A stretch of DNA of 11,729 nt, taken from an uncultured Mediterraneibacter sp. GTDB taxonomy: Bacteria > Bacillota > Clostridia > Lachnospirales > Lachnospiraceae. The stretch is taken from NCBI GenBank assembly GCA_934418295.1, contig CAKRWZ010000058.1, positions 1 to 11,729 on the forward strand, written 5' to 3'. This document shows positions 5,208 to 11,729 of this stretch, piece by piece. The translations under genes and the position numbers were made by a program. The notes beneath the pieces are model-generated. The model saw only the letters and a program-made list of their open reading frames with translations. It searched no databases and was not told the origin of the DNA. Each line of letters opens with the position of its first letter. Positions within the stretch are counted from its first letter, which is position 1.

Positions 5208-5831
5208 TCATAAACCTAAAAGTGCTGGCAGCTCTGACATGGAACGGATGGAAAGCGGCGCATCTTCCACGCTTCCGTATCCGTAAGAAGCCCAGATGAA
5301 AGGAATATCGGCTTCTTTGCAGGCTGCGGCATCTCCGGCGGTATCTCCCACGTAAACCACATCTTTCAGACCGTGTTCTTGCATAAGCTGCAAGATGGTT
5401 CCGGATTTTGGAAGCTGTGTCTCTGCGAAACAAAGCTGCCCGGAAATGAAAGAAGCAAGGTTTCCGGCTTCCATACAGGTGTCGATATAGCCAAGCTGAC
5501 AGTTGCTGACGATATAGAGCGGAAGCTTTGCGGAAAGTTCCCGGAAGGTCTGGTATACACCCGGGTAAAAAGGCGCCGGATGTTTCAGCAGAAAAGAGAC
5601 CTGTTCGTCCAGACAGTGCTGGCCGAGCTGTATTTTTTCGTCCTGCGGAAGATCGCCCCAGAAGCGGTCATAAAACTCTGTGACAGGGCGTCCAAGCATG
5701 CTTTTCAATGCGTCTTCTTCTATATGGATCGGATAAGGGGCGTACTTTGCCAAAGCCTTGTTCCAGGAAGCGGTGACCATACCGGCGGAATCCCAGAGCG
5801 TTCCGTCCACATCAAAAATAACTGCGTCCAT
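5208..5831 (-). CDS. HAD superfamily hydrolase, phosphoglycolate phosphatase-like
   Basis: 207 residues. All four HAD motifs are present: D7-x-D9-G-T (motif I, nucleophile and acid/base), S109 in IVSN (motif II), K142 in LPKSG (motif III), and GDTAGD (162-167) with metal ligands D163 and D167 (motif IV). A helical C1-type cap occupies about residues 15-85. This is the layout of Gph/PGMB-type phosphatases acting on small phosphorylated metabolites; the exact substrate cannot be told. GAAGG lies about 7 bases before the ATG (5829-5831). It is first in a two-gene minus-strand unit with the methyltransferase. The divergent tex gene begins 177 bases away. A -10-like TAAAAT (window 5883-5888, minus) is the only promoter hint and it lacks a good -35. 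Confidence 0.88.
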   Translation of the reverse strand: MDAVIFDVDGTLWDSAGMVTASWNKALAKYAPYPIHIEEDALKSMLGRPVTEFYDRFWGDLPQDEKIQLGQHCLDEQVSFLLKHPAPFYPGVYQTFRELSAKLPLYIVSNCQLGYIDTCMEAGNLASFISGQLCFAETQLPKSGTILQLMQEHGLKDVVYVGDTAGDAAACKEADIPFIWASYGYGSVEDAPLSIRSMSELPALLGL

Positions 5832-5940
5832 TTCTATACCTTCTTTCCTTTGATCTATCCTGTAGGATTTACCAATGCATCTATTTTATCCGATTTTTCG
5901 GGGAAAATCCAGAAAAATCGAAAAAGGGCAAAAGCAGGTT

Positions 5941-5969
5941 TTGCATGTCAGTGAAATTATTGTTATAAT
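5941..5969 (+). promoter_or_regulatory. Promoter of tex
   Basis: TTGCAT (5941-5946), a 17-base spacer, then a perfect TATAAT (5964-5969) preceded by TG at 5961-5962 (extended -10). The predicted start is near 5976, about 33 bases before the tex start codon. Confidence 0.8.
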
Positions 5970-6008
5970 ACAGGTTCCGGAAAGAAAACAAAAACAGGAG
6001 AACATAGA

Positions 6009-8159
6009 ATGGATATCAATCAGAAATTGACGGAAGAACTGGGAATCAAGCGCTGGCAGGCAGACGCCGCCGTGAAGCTGATCGATGAGGGAAACACGAT
6101 CCCGTTCATTTCCCGTTACCGGAAAGAGGCGACGGGTTCTTTGAATGACGAACAGCTGCGGAAACTGCATGAACGGTTGCTTTATCTGCGGAATCTGGAG
6201 GAGAAAAAGCAGCAGGTGCTGTCCTCCATAGAAGAGCAGGGCAAGTTGACGGAGGAATTAAAACAACAGCTGGAAAAAGCAGAAACGCTGGTGGCAGTGG
6301 AAGATCTGTACCGCCCTTACCGCCCGAAGCGGAGGACCAGGGCGACGATCGCAAAGGAGAAAGGATTGGAGCCGTTGGCGGCCTGCATCCTGTTGCAGCA
6401 GCTGAACCAACCCTTAGAGGAAGAAGCAAAAGCTTATATTTCGGAAGAAAAACAGGTGGAAACGGCAGAGGCGGCCATCGCCGGTGCAATGGATATTCTG
6501 GCAGAAATGGTCTCGGAGGATGCCGGGTACCGTACCTGGATCCGCAACGCGACCATGAAAAAGGGTCTGCTGGTATCTGCGGCAAAAGACCCGGAGCAGA
6601 CTTCTGTCTATGAAATGTATTATGAGTTCGAGGAAGCACTGGGAAAACTGGCCGGCCATCGGATCCTGGCCATCAACCGCGGGGAAAAAGAAAAGGTTTT
6701 AAGTGTGCGTGTGGAAGCACCTCAGGAGGATATCCTGCGGTATCTGGAAAAGAAAGTGATCCGGCGGGACAATTCCTATACGACCCCCGTTTTGAAGGCG
6801 GTGTGTGAGGACAGCTACAAACGGCTGATCGCGTCGGCCATCGAAAGAGAGATACGCAACGAACTGACGGAACGCGCGGAAAACGGAGCCATCGATGTGT
6901 TTGGGAAAAATCTGCATCAGCTGTTGATGCAGCCGCCCATTGCGGGACATGTGGTGCTTGGCTGGGATCCGGCTTTCCGTACCGGCTGTAAACTGGCGGT
7001 GGTAGACGCCACGGGAAAAGTGATCGGAACCACGGTGATCTACCCGACGGCACCCACCACGCCGCAAAAGATCAATGCCGCAAAAAAATTGCTGAAAGAG
7101 ATCATTCCCAAGTATCATGTGTCTTTGATCTCTTTGGGAAACGGAACGGCTTCCCGGGAATCGGAACAGTTTATCGTGGATCTTTTAAAAGAAATCCCGG
7201 AGCCAGTGCAGTATGTGATCGTAAACGAGGCAGGAGCCTCCGTTTATTCGGCCAGCAAACTGGCGACGGAAGAATTCCCGCAGTTTGATGTAGGACAGAG
7301 AAGTGCGGCGTCCATCGCGAGAAGATTGCAGGATCCTTTAGCAGAGCTGGTGAAGATCGATCCGAAATCCATCGGTGTCGGCCAGTATCAGCATGATATG
7401 AATCAGAAAAAATTGGGCGAGTCCTTAAACGGCGTGGTGGAGGACTGCGTAAACAAAGTGGGCGTGGATCTGAACACGGCGTCAGCGCCGCTTCTGTCCT
7501 ACATTTCCGGAATTTCCGGTACGATCGCGAAAAACATTGTGGCTTATCGGGAAGAAAACGGAAGCTTCCGCAACCGAAAGCAGCTGCTGAAAGTGCCGAA
7601 ACTGGGACCGAAGGCTTATGAGCAATGCGCGGGCTTTATGCGGATCTCCGGCGGCGACAATCCGTTGGACACAACGGGTGTGCATCCGGAGTCCTATGAA
7701 ACAGCAGAAAAACTTTTGAAGAAACAAGGGTTTGAGACTTCAGACATTGTAAAAGGGCATTTGACGGGCTTGTCCCTGACCATTCGTGATTATAAAAAAA
7801 TGGCGGAAGAGTTGGGAGTCGGAGAGATCACTCTGCGCGATATCGTGCAGGAGCTGGAAAAACCGGCCAGAGATCCCCGAGATGAAATGCCGAAGCCGAT
7901 CTTGCGGACGGATGTGCTGGAAATGAAAGACCTGAAAGAGGGAATGGTGCTGAAAGGTACGGTCAGAAACGTGATCGATTTTGGTGTATTTGTGGACATC
8001 GGAGTACATCAGGACGGTCTGGTACACATTTCCCAGATCACAGACCGTTATATCAGGCATCCTCTGGAAGTGGTACATGTGGGAGACATCGTGGATGTGA
8101 AGGTGATGAGCGTAGATCTGCAGAAAAAGCGGATCCAGCTGACCATGCGCGGCATCTGA
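6009..8159 (+). CDS. tex: Tex family RNA-binding protein / transcription accessory factor
   Basis: 716 residues, full length for Tex. In order: an N-terminal helical region (about 1-310, starting with LTEELGIKRWQADAAVKLI and containing PFISRYRKEATG and DLYRPYRPKRRTRA); a YqgF/RNase H-like domain from about 315 (VVLGWDPAFRTGCKLAVVDA); a helix-hairpin-helix region at about 485-550 (LNTASAPLLSYISGISG, FRNRKQLLKVPKLGPKAYEQ); and a C-terminal S1 RNA-binding domain from about 640 (GTVRNVIDFGVFVDIGVHQD, ending in IQLTMRGI). Tex is a cytoplasmic nucleic-acid binding protein linked to transcription and RNA handling. AGGAG lies 8 bases before ATG 6009. It seems monocistronic, but I see no clear terminator between its stop and the ribU promoter at 8211, so some read-through into the riboswitch is possible. 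Confidence 0.96.
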   Translation: MDINQKLTEELGIKRWQADAAVKLIDEGNTIPFISRYRKEATGSLNDEQLRKLHERLLYLRNLEEKKQQVLSSIEEQGKLTEELKQQLEKAETLVAVEDLYRPYRPKRRTRATIAKEKGLEPLAACILLQQLNQPLEEEAKAYISEEKQVETAEAAIAGAMDILAEMVSEDAGYRTWIRNATMKKGLLVSAAKDPEQTSVYEMYYEFEEALGKLAGHRILAINRGEKEKVLSVRVEAPQEDILRYLEKKVIRRDNSYTTPVLKAVCEDSYKRLIASAIEREIRNELTERAENGAIDVFGKNLHQLLMQPPIAGHVVLGWDPAFRTGCKLAVVDATGKVIGTTVIYPTAPTTPQKINAAKKLLKEIIPKYHVSLISLGNGTASRESEQFIVDLLKEIPEPVQYVIVNEAGASVYSASKLATEEFPQFDVGQRSAASIARRLQDPLAELVKIDPKSIGVGQYQHDMNQKKLGESLNGVVEDCVNKVGVDLNTASAPLLSYISGISGTIAKNIVAYREENGSFRNRKQLLKVPKLGPKAYEQCAGFMRISGGDNPLDTTGVHPESYETAEKLLKKQGFETSDIVKGHLTGLSLTIRDYKKMAEELGVGEITLRDIVQELEKPARDPRDEMPKPILRTDVLEMKDLKEGMVLKGTVRNVIDFGVFVDIGVHQDGLVHISQITDRYIRHPLEVVHVGDIVDVKVMSVDLQKKRIQLTMRGI

Positions 8160-8210
8160 GCAGATTATATTAAAAAGGATCAAGAAAAAAGCACAAGATA
8201 AAAAAGACGG

Positions 8211-8239
8211 TTGACAAAATGAAAAAACAGCGGTATTCT
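8211..8239 (+). promoter_or_regulatory. Promoter of the FMN riboswitch-ribU transcript
   Basis: A perfect -35 TTGACA (8211-8216), a 17-base spacer, then TATTCT (8234-8239). The predicted start near 8246 lies about 12 bases before the first aptamer stem. Confidence 0.85.
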
Positions 8240-8257
8240 ATGCCCGTAGGAACATAA

Positions 8258-8396
8258 TTCTTCGGGGTCGGGTGACATTTGCAGGATGCAGATGAATTCC
8301 CTACCGGCGGTAAAGTCCGCGAACCGTGCAAACGGCCGAATCGGTGACGCACATGCGAATTCCGATACCGACAGTATAGTCTGGATGATAGAAGAA
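8258..8396 (+). promoter_or_regulatory. FMN riboswitch (RFN element) aptamer
   Basis: The closing stem P1 is TTCTTC (8258-8263) with GAAGAA (8391-8396). Conserved RFN blocks appear in order: TTCGGGG, TCGGGTGA, CCCTACCGGCGGTAAAG, then GTCCGCGA, and CCGACAGTATAGTCTGGAT before the 3' P1 strand. This is the class that binds flavin mononucleotide. A variable arm lies at about 8325-8355 (CGTGCAAACGGCC and ATCGGTGACGC). It sits 249 bases before the riboflavin transporter gene, and an intrinsic terminator (8505-8534) lies between them. That arrangement indicates control by premature termination: FMN bound, transcription stops; FMN low, ribU is made. Confidence 0.97.
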
Positions 8397-8409
8397 AGTA
8401 TAGACAGAA

Positions 8410-8490
8410 GTCTTATTTGAGCTGTTAAATATGCGGCAGAAGATCCGGTAGTTTTTTAACAGGTATCTTACCGGAAACTCAAGATAAGAC
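8410..8490 (+). other. Folded linker between FMN aptamer and terminator
   Basis: GTCTTAT-TTGAG (8410-8421) pairs with CTCAAGATAAGAC (8478-8490) with one bulged base. Inside, CTGTTAAA (8422-8429) can pair with TTTAACAG (8455-8462), and TCCGGTA (8444-8450) with TACCGGA (8469-8475). The two inner pairings interlock, so they are either alternatives or a pseudoknot. Such an extended structure is more than a simple attenuator needs. Confidence 0.5.
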
Positions 8491-8504
8491 ATGGCGATGC
8501 TGAT

Positions 8505-8534
8505 ATCCCCCGAAAGTGATTTCGGGGGATTTTT
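8505..8534 (+). terminator. Riboswitch-controlled terminator before ribU
   Basis: An 11-bp perfect stem ATCCCCCGAAA (8505-8515) with TTTCGGGGGAT (8520-8530), tetraloop GTGA, then a T-run to 8534. It lies 108 bases downstream of the aptamer. About 110 bases without another clear terminator separate it from ribU. Confidence 0.9.
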
Positions 8535-8644
8535 GTTGCCGTGCATCCGGAGGAAGCTGCCAGTGGCAGGTTCTGCGGGTATGGCGACATTAGTTTCATC
8601 TTACTTTCTCTTGGCCCTGCAAAAAAGGAAAAGGAGACAAAAGA

Positions 8645-9289
8645 ATGAGTACACAGACAAAAACAAACACAGATGTAATCGCGAAAAAGGAATCGAAAGT
8701 CGGCGTAAAAATGCTGGCACAGATCGGTATGCTGGCCGCAGTGGCGGTGATCCTGATGCTGTTTGAGATTCCGCTTCCCTTTGCACCATCTTTTTATGAG
8801 ATCGACCTCAGCGAGGTTCCGGTTTTGATAGGATGCTTCGTAATGGGACCGTTGGCCGGCGCGGTGATCGAATTTATCAAGATCCTTTTGAATTTTATCA
8901 TCAACGGAACCATGACGGCAGGTGTGGGCGAGATCGCCAATTTCCTGATCGGATGTGCATTATGTGTTCCGGCAGGTATCATTTATAAAAAATTCCGCAG
9001 CCGCAAAGGAGCAGTGATCGGAATGATTTCCGGAACTTTGATCATGGCACTTCTGGGATGCGCCATCAATGCTTTCGTGGTACTTCCGGCTTACGCAAAA
9101 GCATTCCACATGCCGATTGAAGCACTGATCGCCATGGGAACCGCAGTAAATCCGGCTATCAAGAGCATGACGACCTTTGTCCTGCTTGCAGTGGTGCCGT
9201 TCAACCTGTTGAAAGGTGTGATCGTTTCTCTGATCGTATTCCTGATCTACAAAAAGATCAGCCCGATCTTTAAGGTACATCAGGCATAA
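8645..9289 (+). CDS. ribU: Riboflavin ECF transporter substrate-binding subunit
   Basis: 214 residues and highly hydrophobic, with about six membrane helices after a 22-residue polar N-terminus. The motif EIPLPFAPSFYEIDLSEVP (41-59), between helices 1 and 2, followed by GPLAGAVIEFIKILLNF, is characteristic of RibU-type S components. RibU binds riboflavin and works with the shared ECF module (EcfT plus two ATPases), whose genes are not in this window. The A(G)GGAG-like site AAGGAG is about 9 bases before ATG 8645. Regulation by the upstream FMN riboswitch confirms the substrate as a flavin. No T-tract terminator follows; AATCA-ACAT-TGATT just past the stop (9296-9309) is too weak to be one. 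Confidence 0.95.
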   Translation: MSTQTKTNTDVIAKKESKVGVKMLAQIGMLAAVAVILMLFEIPLPFAPSFYEIDLSEVPVLIGCFVMGPLAGAVIEFIKILLNFIINGTMTAGVGEIANFLIGCALCVPAGIIYKKFRSRKGAVIGMISGTLIMALLGCAINAFVVLPAYAKAFHMPIEALIAMGTAVNPAIKSMTTFVLLAVVPFNLLKGVIVSLIVFLIYKKISPIFKVHQA

Positions 9290-9430
9290 AGCCAATCAAC
9301 ATTGATTATGACCATTTTCTAAAAAAATAGCGAAATCCAATTCCCGAATCTGCAATTTCTGGAAACATACATTTTCTTACATCTTCAGGCGGAAACTGGC
9401 AAAACTAGTGAAAGCAAGGAGGAAAAAAGA

Positions 9431-10744
9431 ATGTATAGTTTTTTGCCGATTCGGGATATTTATGCCAGGGAGATTCTGGATTCCAGGGGAAATCCTACTG
9501 TGGAGACGGAAGTGCTGGCAGGAACAGATACAGTAGGACGATCTGCCGTTCCGTCAGGAGCTTCCACCGGACAGTATGAGGCGGTGGAACTGAGGGATGG
9601 CGAAGCGAGATACGCGGGAAAAGGAACAGAGCAGGCGGTCAGCCATGTCAATGCAGAGCTGGCCCGGGTGGTGATCGGGAAAAATGTCCTGGAACAGAGC
9701 AAACTGGATCAGGCATTGATCCGGACGGACGGAAGCCCCAACAAGCAAAATTTGGGCGCCAATGCACTGCTGGGCATTTCGATGGCAGCGGCAAAGACGG
9801 CGGCGAAGGCATTGAATATTCCGCTTTACCGTTATCTGGGCGGGATCGCAGCCGGAACGCTGCCGGTGCCCATGATGAATGTGCTGAACGGAGGCGTTCA
9901 CGCAGATAACACGCTGGATATCCAGGAGTTTATGATCATGCCGGTGGGCGCAGAAAGTTTTCGGGAAGGCTTGCGGATGTGTGCGGAGATCTACCATGTT
10001 TTAAAAGAAATCCTGAAAAAAAGAGGTTTGAGTACAGCTGTGGGAGACGAGGGTGGTTTTGCACCGGATCTGGCGGACGCGGAAGAGGCACTTTCCCTGC
10101 TCTCAGAAGCGGTGGAGAGGGCCGGGTATCAAACCGGAAAGGATATCGTGTTTGCGCTGGACATGGCGGCGTCTGAATTGTATGAGAAAGAACTTCAGAA
10201 ATATGTATTTCCCGGCGAGAGTAAAATGCGGGGAGAAAAGGTGGTCCGTTCTGCAGAGCAGATCATAGAGGAGCTGGAACGGCTGCGAGGAAAATATCCG
10301 GTCTGCTCGGTGGAAGATCCCTTGGATGAAGAAGACTGGGAAGGCTGGAAAAAGCTGACAGACCGTTTGGGTAAACGGATGCAGCTGGTGGGAGACGACC
10401 TGTTTGTGACCAACGTGGAGCGGCTGAAAAAAGGAATCCGCCTGGGTGCGGCCAACGCGATCCTGGTCAAAGTCAACCAGATCGGTACGCTGACGGAGGC
10501 GGTCTGTGCGGTGGAAACGGCTTTCCGCGCCGGATACCGCGTGATCCTATCCCATCGGTCCGGAGAGACGGAAGATACGTTGATCGCAGATCTGGCGGTG
10601 GCATTTAATGCCGGTCAGATCAAAGCGGGAGCGCCCTGCCGGTCAGAGCGGGTGGCGAAATATAACCAACTGCTGCGGATCGAAGAACAGTTGGCAGAAA
10701 CAGCAGAATATCGGAATCCCTTTCCCGGCTACGGGCAAGGTTGA
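9431..10744 (+). CDS. eno: Enolase (phosphopyruvate hydratase)
   Basis: 437 residues, full length. Catalytic and metal residues are all present: E207 (GDEGGFAP), the magnesium ligands D244 (ALDMAAS), E295 (SVEDPL) and D322 (VGDDLF), K347 (ILVKVNQIGT), the HRSGETED signature, and K398 (GQIKAGAP). The flexible loop SGASTG is near residue 43. It converts 2-phosphoglycerate to phosphoenolpyruvate in glycolysis. Small departures from the usual wording (GGVHADN, LDMAASE, AFNAGQIKAGAPCRSER) suggest a somewhat diverged enolase, so a second copy elsewhere in the genome is possible. The other glycolytic genes are not adjacent. AGGAGG lies 7-8 bases before ATG 9431. I see no convincing promoter in the 141 bases after ribU; transcription may come partly from upstream. 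Confidence 0.96.
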   Translation: MYSFLPIRDIYAREILDSRGNPTVETEVLAGTDTVGRSAVPSGASTGQYEAVELRDGEARYAGKGTEQAVSHVNAELARVVIGKNVLEQSKLDQALIRTDGSPNKQNLGANALLGISMAAAKTAAKALNIPLYRYLGGIAAGTLPVPMMNVLNGGVHADNTLDIQEFMIMPVGAESFREGLRMCAEIYHVLKEILKKRGLSTAVGDEGGFAPDLADAEEALSLLSEAVERAGYQTGKDIVFALDMAASELYEKELQKYVFPGESKMRGEKVVRSAEQIIEELERLRGKYPVCSVEDPLDEEDWEGWKKLTDRLGKRMQLVGDDLFVTNVERLKKGIRLGAANAILVKVNQIGTLTEAVCAVETAFRAGYRVILSHRSGETEDTLIADLAVAFNAGQIKAGAPCRSERVAKYNQLLRIEEQLAETAEYRNPFPGYGQG

Positions 10745-10798
10745 TGAAATTTTCAAATAAAATTTCGAACAGAATTCCAAAAATCTGCGGAAAAGCAA

Positions 10799-10827
10799 TT
10801 GAAAAAGTATAGGGAGTATGGTAAGAT
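10799..10827 (+). promoter_or_regulatory. Promoter of secG-rnr
   Basis: TTGAAA (10799-10804), a 17-base spacer, then TAAGAT (10822-10827) preceded by TG at 10819-10820 (extended -10). It lies between the eno stop and the secG ribosome site, so secG-rnr can be transcribed independently of eno. Confidence 0.75.
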
Positions 10828-10856
10828 AACTGTGGTTTATCCGCAGGAGGTGCATA

Positions 10857-11102
10857 ATGGATATTTTAAAAACGATACTTATCATACTTTTTGTTATAGA
10901 TTGTATAGTACTTTCCGTAATCGTTCTGCTTCAGGAAGGAAAAGATCAGGGGCTTGGAACGATCGGTGGTATGGCAGATTCCTATTGGGGACAGAACAAA
11001 GGCCGTTCCATGGAGGGTGCTTTAGTCAAGATCACAAGAGTGTTGGCAATTGTTTTCCTGTTGCTGGCTCTGGTGTTGAACATGGGTATATTCAATAAGT
11101 AA
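10857..11102 (+). CDS. secG: Preprotein translocase subunit SecG
   Basis: 81 residues with two membrane helices (about 4-25 and 57-78) joined by a polar glycine-rich loop. The helix-1 end VLLQEGKDQGLG and the loop GGMADSYWGQNKGRSMEG are the usual SecG pattern. SecG associates with SecYE and assists SecA-driven export. It has a strong AGGAGG (10845-10850) 6 bases before the ATG. The neighbour rnr follows 66 bases after the stop, an order also seen in other Firmicutes. Confidence 0.93.
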   Translation: MDILKTILIILFVIDCIVLSVIVLLQEGKDQGLGTIGGMADSYWGQNKGRSMEGALVKITRVLAIVFLLLALVLNMGIFNK

Positions 11103-11113
11103 AAGAAATGAGC

Positions 11114-11149
11114 GATCCGTCCTGTTCGTGTAATAGGGCGGATCTTTTT
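11114..11149 (+). terminator. Terminator or attenuator between secG and rnr
   Basis: A 10-bp stem GATCCGTCCT (11114-11123) with AGGGCGGATC (11135-11144), one G-U pair, an 11-base loop, then TTTTT. It ends only 19 bases before the rnr start. rnr has no visible promoter of its own in the gap, so rnr probably depends on read-through. Confidence 0.75.
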
Positions 11150-11168
11150 GCATAGTGACGAGGAAATT

Positions 11169-11729
11169 ATGGATCAATCTTTTGAAAAAAGAAAAAAAAT
11201 AATTTATGAATTTATGTGCGATGCGATCTATACGCCGATGAAGCAAAAGGAGATCGCAATGGTACTGCAGATTCCGAAAGAACAGCGCCAAGAGTTAAAG
11301 GACGTGCTGGATGCGTTGGTGGAAGAGGGCAAGATCGAACTGACAAAGCGCGGGAAATACAAAAAAGGAACGGCGGTGCATATCATCGGAACTTATCAGG
11401 CGAATGTGCGCGGCTTCGGCTTTTTGCTTCCGGAGGATGGCAGTGAAGATATTTTCATACCGGAGAATGAAAGCGGAGGCGCCTTTCAGGGCGACCGTGT
11501 GGAAGCCGTGATCACGGGACTTCGGGAGGGAAAAAGCAGAGAAGGAAAGATCCTCCGGATCTTGGAGCGCGGATTGACCAGAGTGGTCGGAATGTATCAG
11601 GAAAGCAAAAATTTTGGTTTTGTCATTCCCGATAATCAGCGGATCCTGCAGGATGTTTTTATTCCGAAGGAATGTACGGGCGGAGCGAAGAACCGGCAGA
11701 AAGTGGTGGCAGAGCTGACATCCTACGGC
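11169..11729 (+). CDS. rnr: Ribonuclease R, N-terminal part
   Basis: 187 codons, in frame to the window edge; the catalytic RNB domain lies beyond it. Visible parts: an N-terminal winged-helix (about 9-65, KEIAMVLQIPKEQRQELKDV then ALVEEGKIELTKRGKY), a first OB/cold-shock domain (about 70-118, GFGFLLPEDGSEDIFIP and GDRVEAVIT), and the start of a second cold-shock domain (about 138 on, FGFVIPDN and DVFIPKE). This order is that of RNase R/VacB, a processive 3'-5' exoribonuclease acting on structured RNA. GAGGAAA lies just upstream of ATG 11169. Continuation into smpB is common in Firmicutes but cannot be seen here. Confidence 0.93.
   Translation, partial: MDQSFEKRKKIIYEFMCDAIYTPMKQKEIAMVLQIPKEQRQELKDVLDALVEEGKIELTKRGKYKKGTAVHIIGTYQANVRGFGFLLPEDGSEDIFIPENESGGAFQGDRVEAVITGLREGKSREGKILRILERGLTRVVGMYQESKNFGFVIPDNQRILQDVFIPKECTGGAKNRQKVVAELTSYG

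Noticed and set aside
8491..8766. 91-codon frame starting before ribU in another frame
   Set aside because: It runs through the terminator hairpin and into ribU, with no recognisable product. The apparent ATG lies in the riboswitch expression platform.
9290..9430. Promoter for eno in the ribU-eno gap
   Set aside because: TTGATT (9302-9307) has no acceptable -10 at 16-18 bases, and other pairings tried were no better than chance in AT-rich DNA.
10746..10766. Hairpin GAAATTTT-CAAAT-AAAATTTC just after eno as a terminator
   Set aside because: The stem is nearly all A-T and no T-run follows (next bases GAACAG). It is too weak to call.
1..11729. CRISPR array, prophage, transposon or defence island
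   Set aside because: No regularly spaced repeats, integrase, transposase or terminal inverted repeats were seen. Codon use looks uniform through the coding genes.

Overview
The window looks like chromosome of a low-to-moderate GC Firmicute, most likely a Lachnospiraceae gut clostridium. This is inferred from family resemblance, not from a search. The supporting signs are a GldG/DUF4340 pair, a membrane-anchored zinc-ribbon protein of a type I associate with Lachnospiraceae, strong AGGAGG-type ribosome sites, sigma-A promoters with many extended -10 elements, an FMN riboswitch in front of ribU, and an eno-secG-rnr order. Most genes are ordinary housekeeping genes. No CRISPR array, prophage, insertion sequence or obvious transferred island was seen.

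Layout. 1-1444: the end of a GldG-type ABC-transporter auxiliary protein, then a DUF4340 lipid- or membrane-anchored partner. 1464-2000: a promoter, a small membrane protein with a C-terminal zinc ribbon, and a 19-codon hydrophobic micro-ORF that resembles holin-like type I toxins. 2001-2407 is a gene-poor stretch holding two terminator hairpins, a tRNA-Leu(CAG) on the minus strand, and the promoter of the next operon. 2408-4205: a probable three-gene operon of a FabT-like MarR regulator, a nicotinamidase-like hydrolase and a Sir2 deacylase. 4206-4310 holds two back-to-back terminators, one for each converging transcript. 4311-5831 (minus): a HAD phosphatase followed by an RlmI/RlmK-type methyltransferase. 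5941-8159: promoter and tex. 8160-8644 is non-coding but full: a promoter, an FMN riboswitch, a folded linker and a terminator. 8645-9289: ribU. 9431-11729: enolase, secG with its own promoter, an intercistronic terminator, and the 5' part of rnr.

How the parts fit. The Sir2 enzyme consumes NAD and releases nicotinamide, its own inhibitor; the upstream nicotinamidase would deaminate that to nicotinate for NAD salvage, and the MarR protein probably regulates the unit. The FMN riboswitch should shut off riboflavin uptake when FMN is plentiful. Tex, RNase R, SecG and enolase are general RNA, secretion and glycolysis functions.

Best leads for a second look: the toxin-like micro-ORF at 1941-2000; a 31-bp repeated terminator element present in two convergent gaps; the regulator-nicotinamidase-sirtuin operon with repeated motifs over its promoter; and the riboswitch expression platform, in which the terminator arm can pair with the aptamer core.
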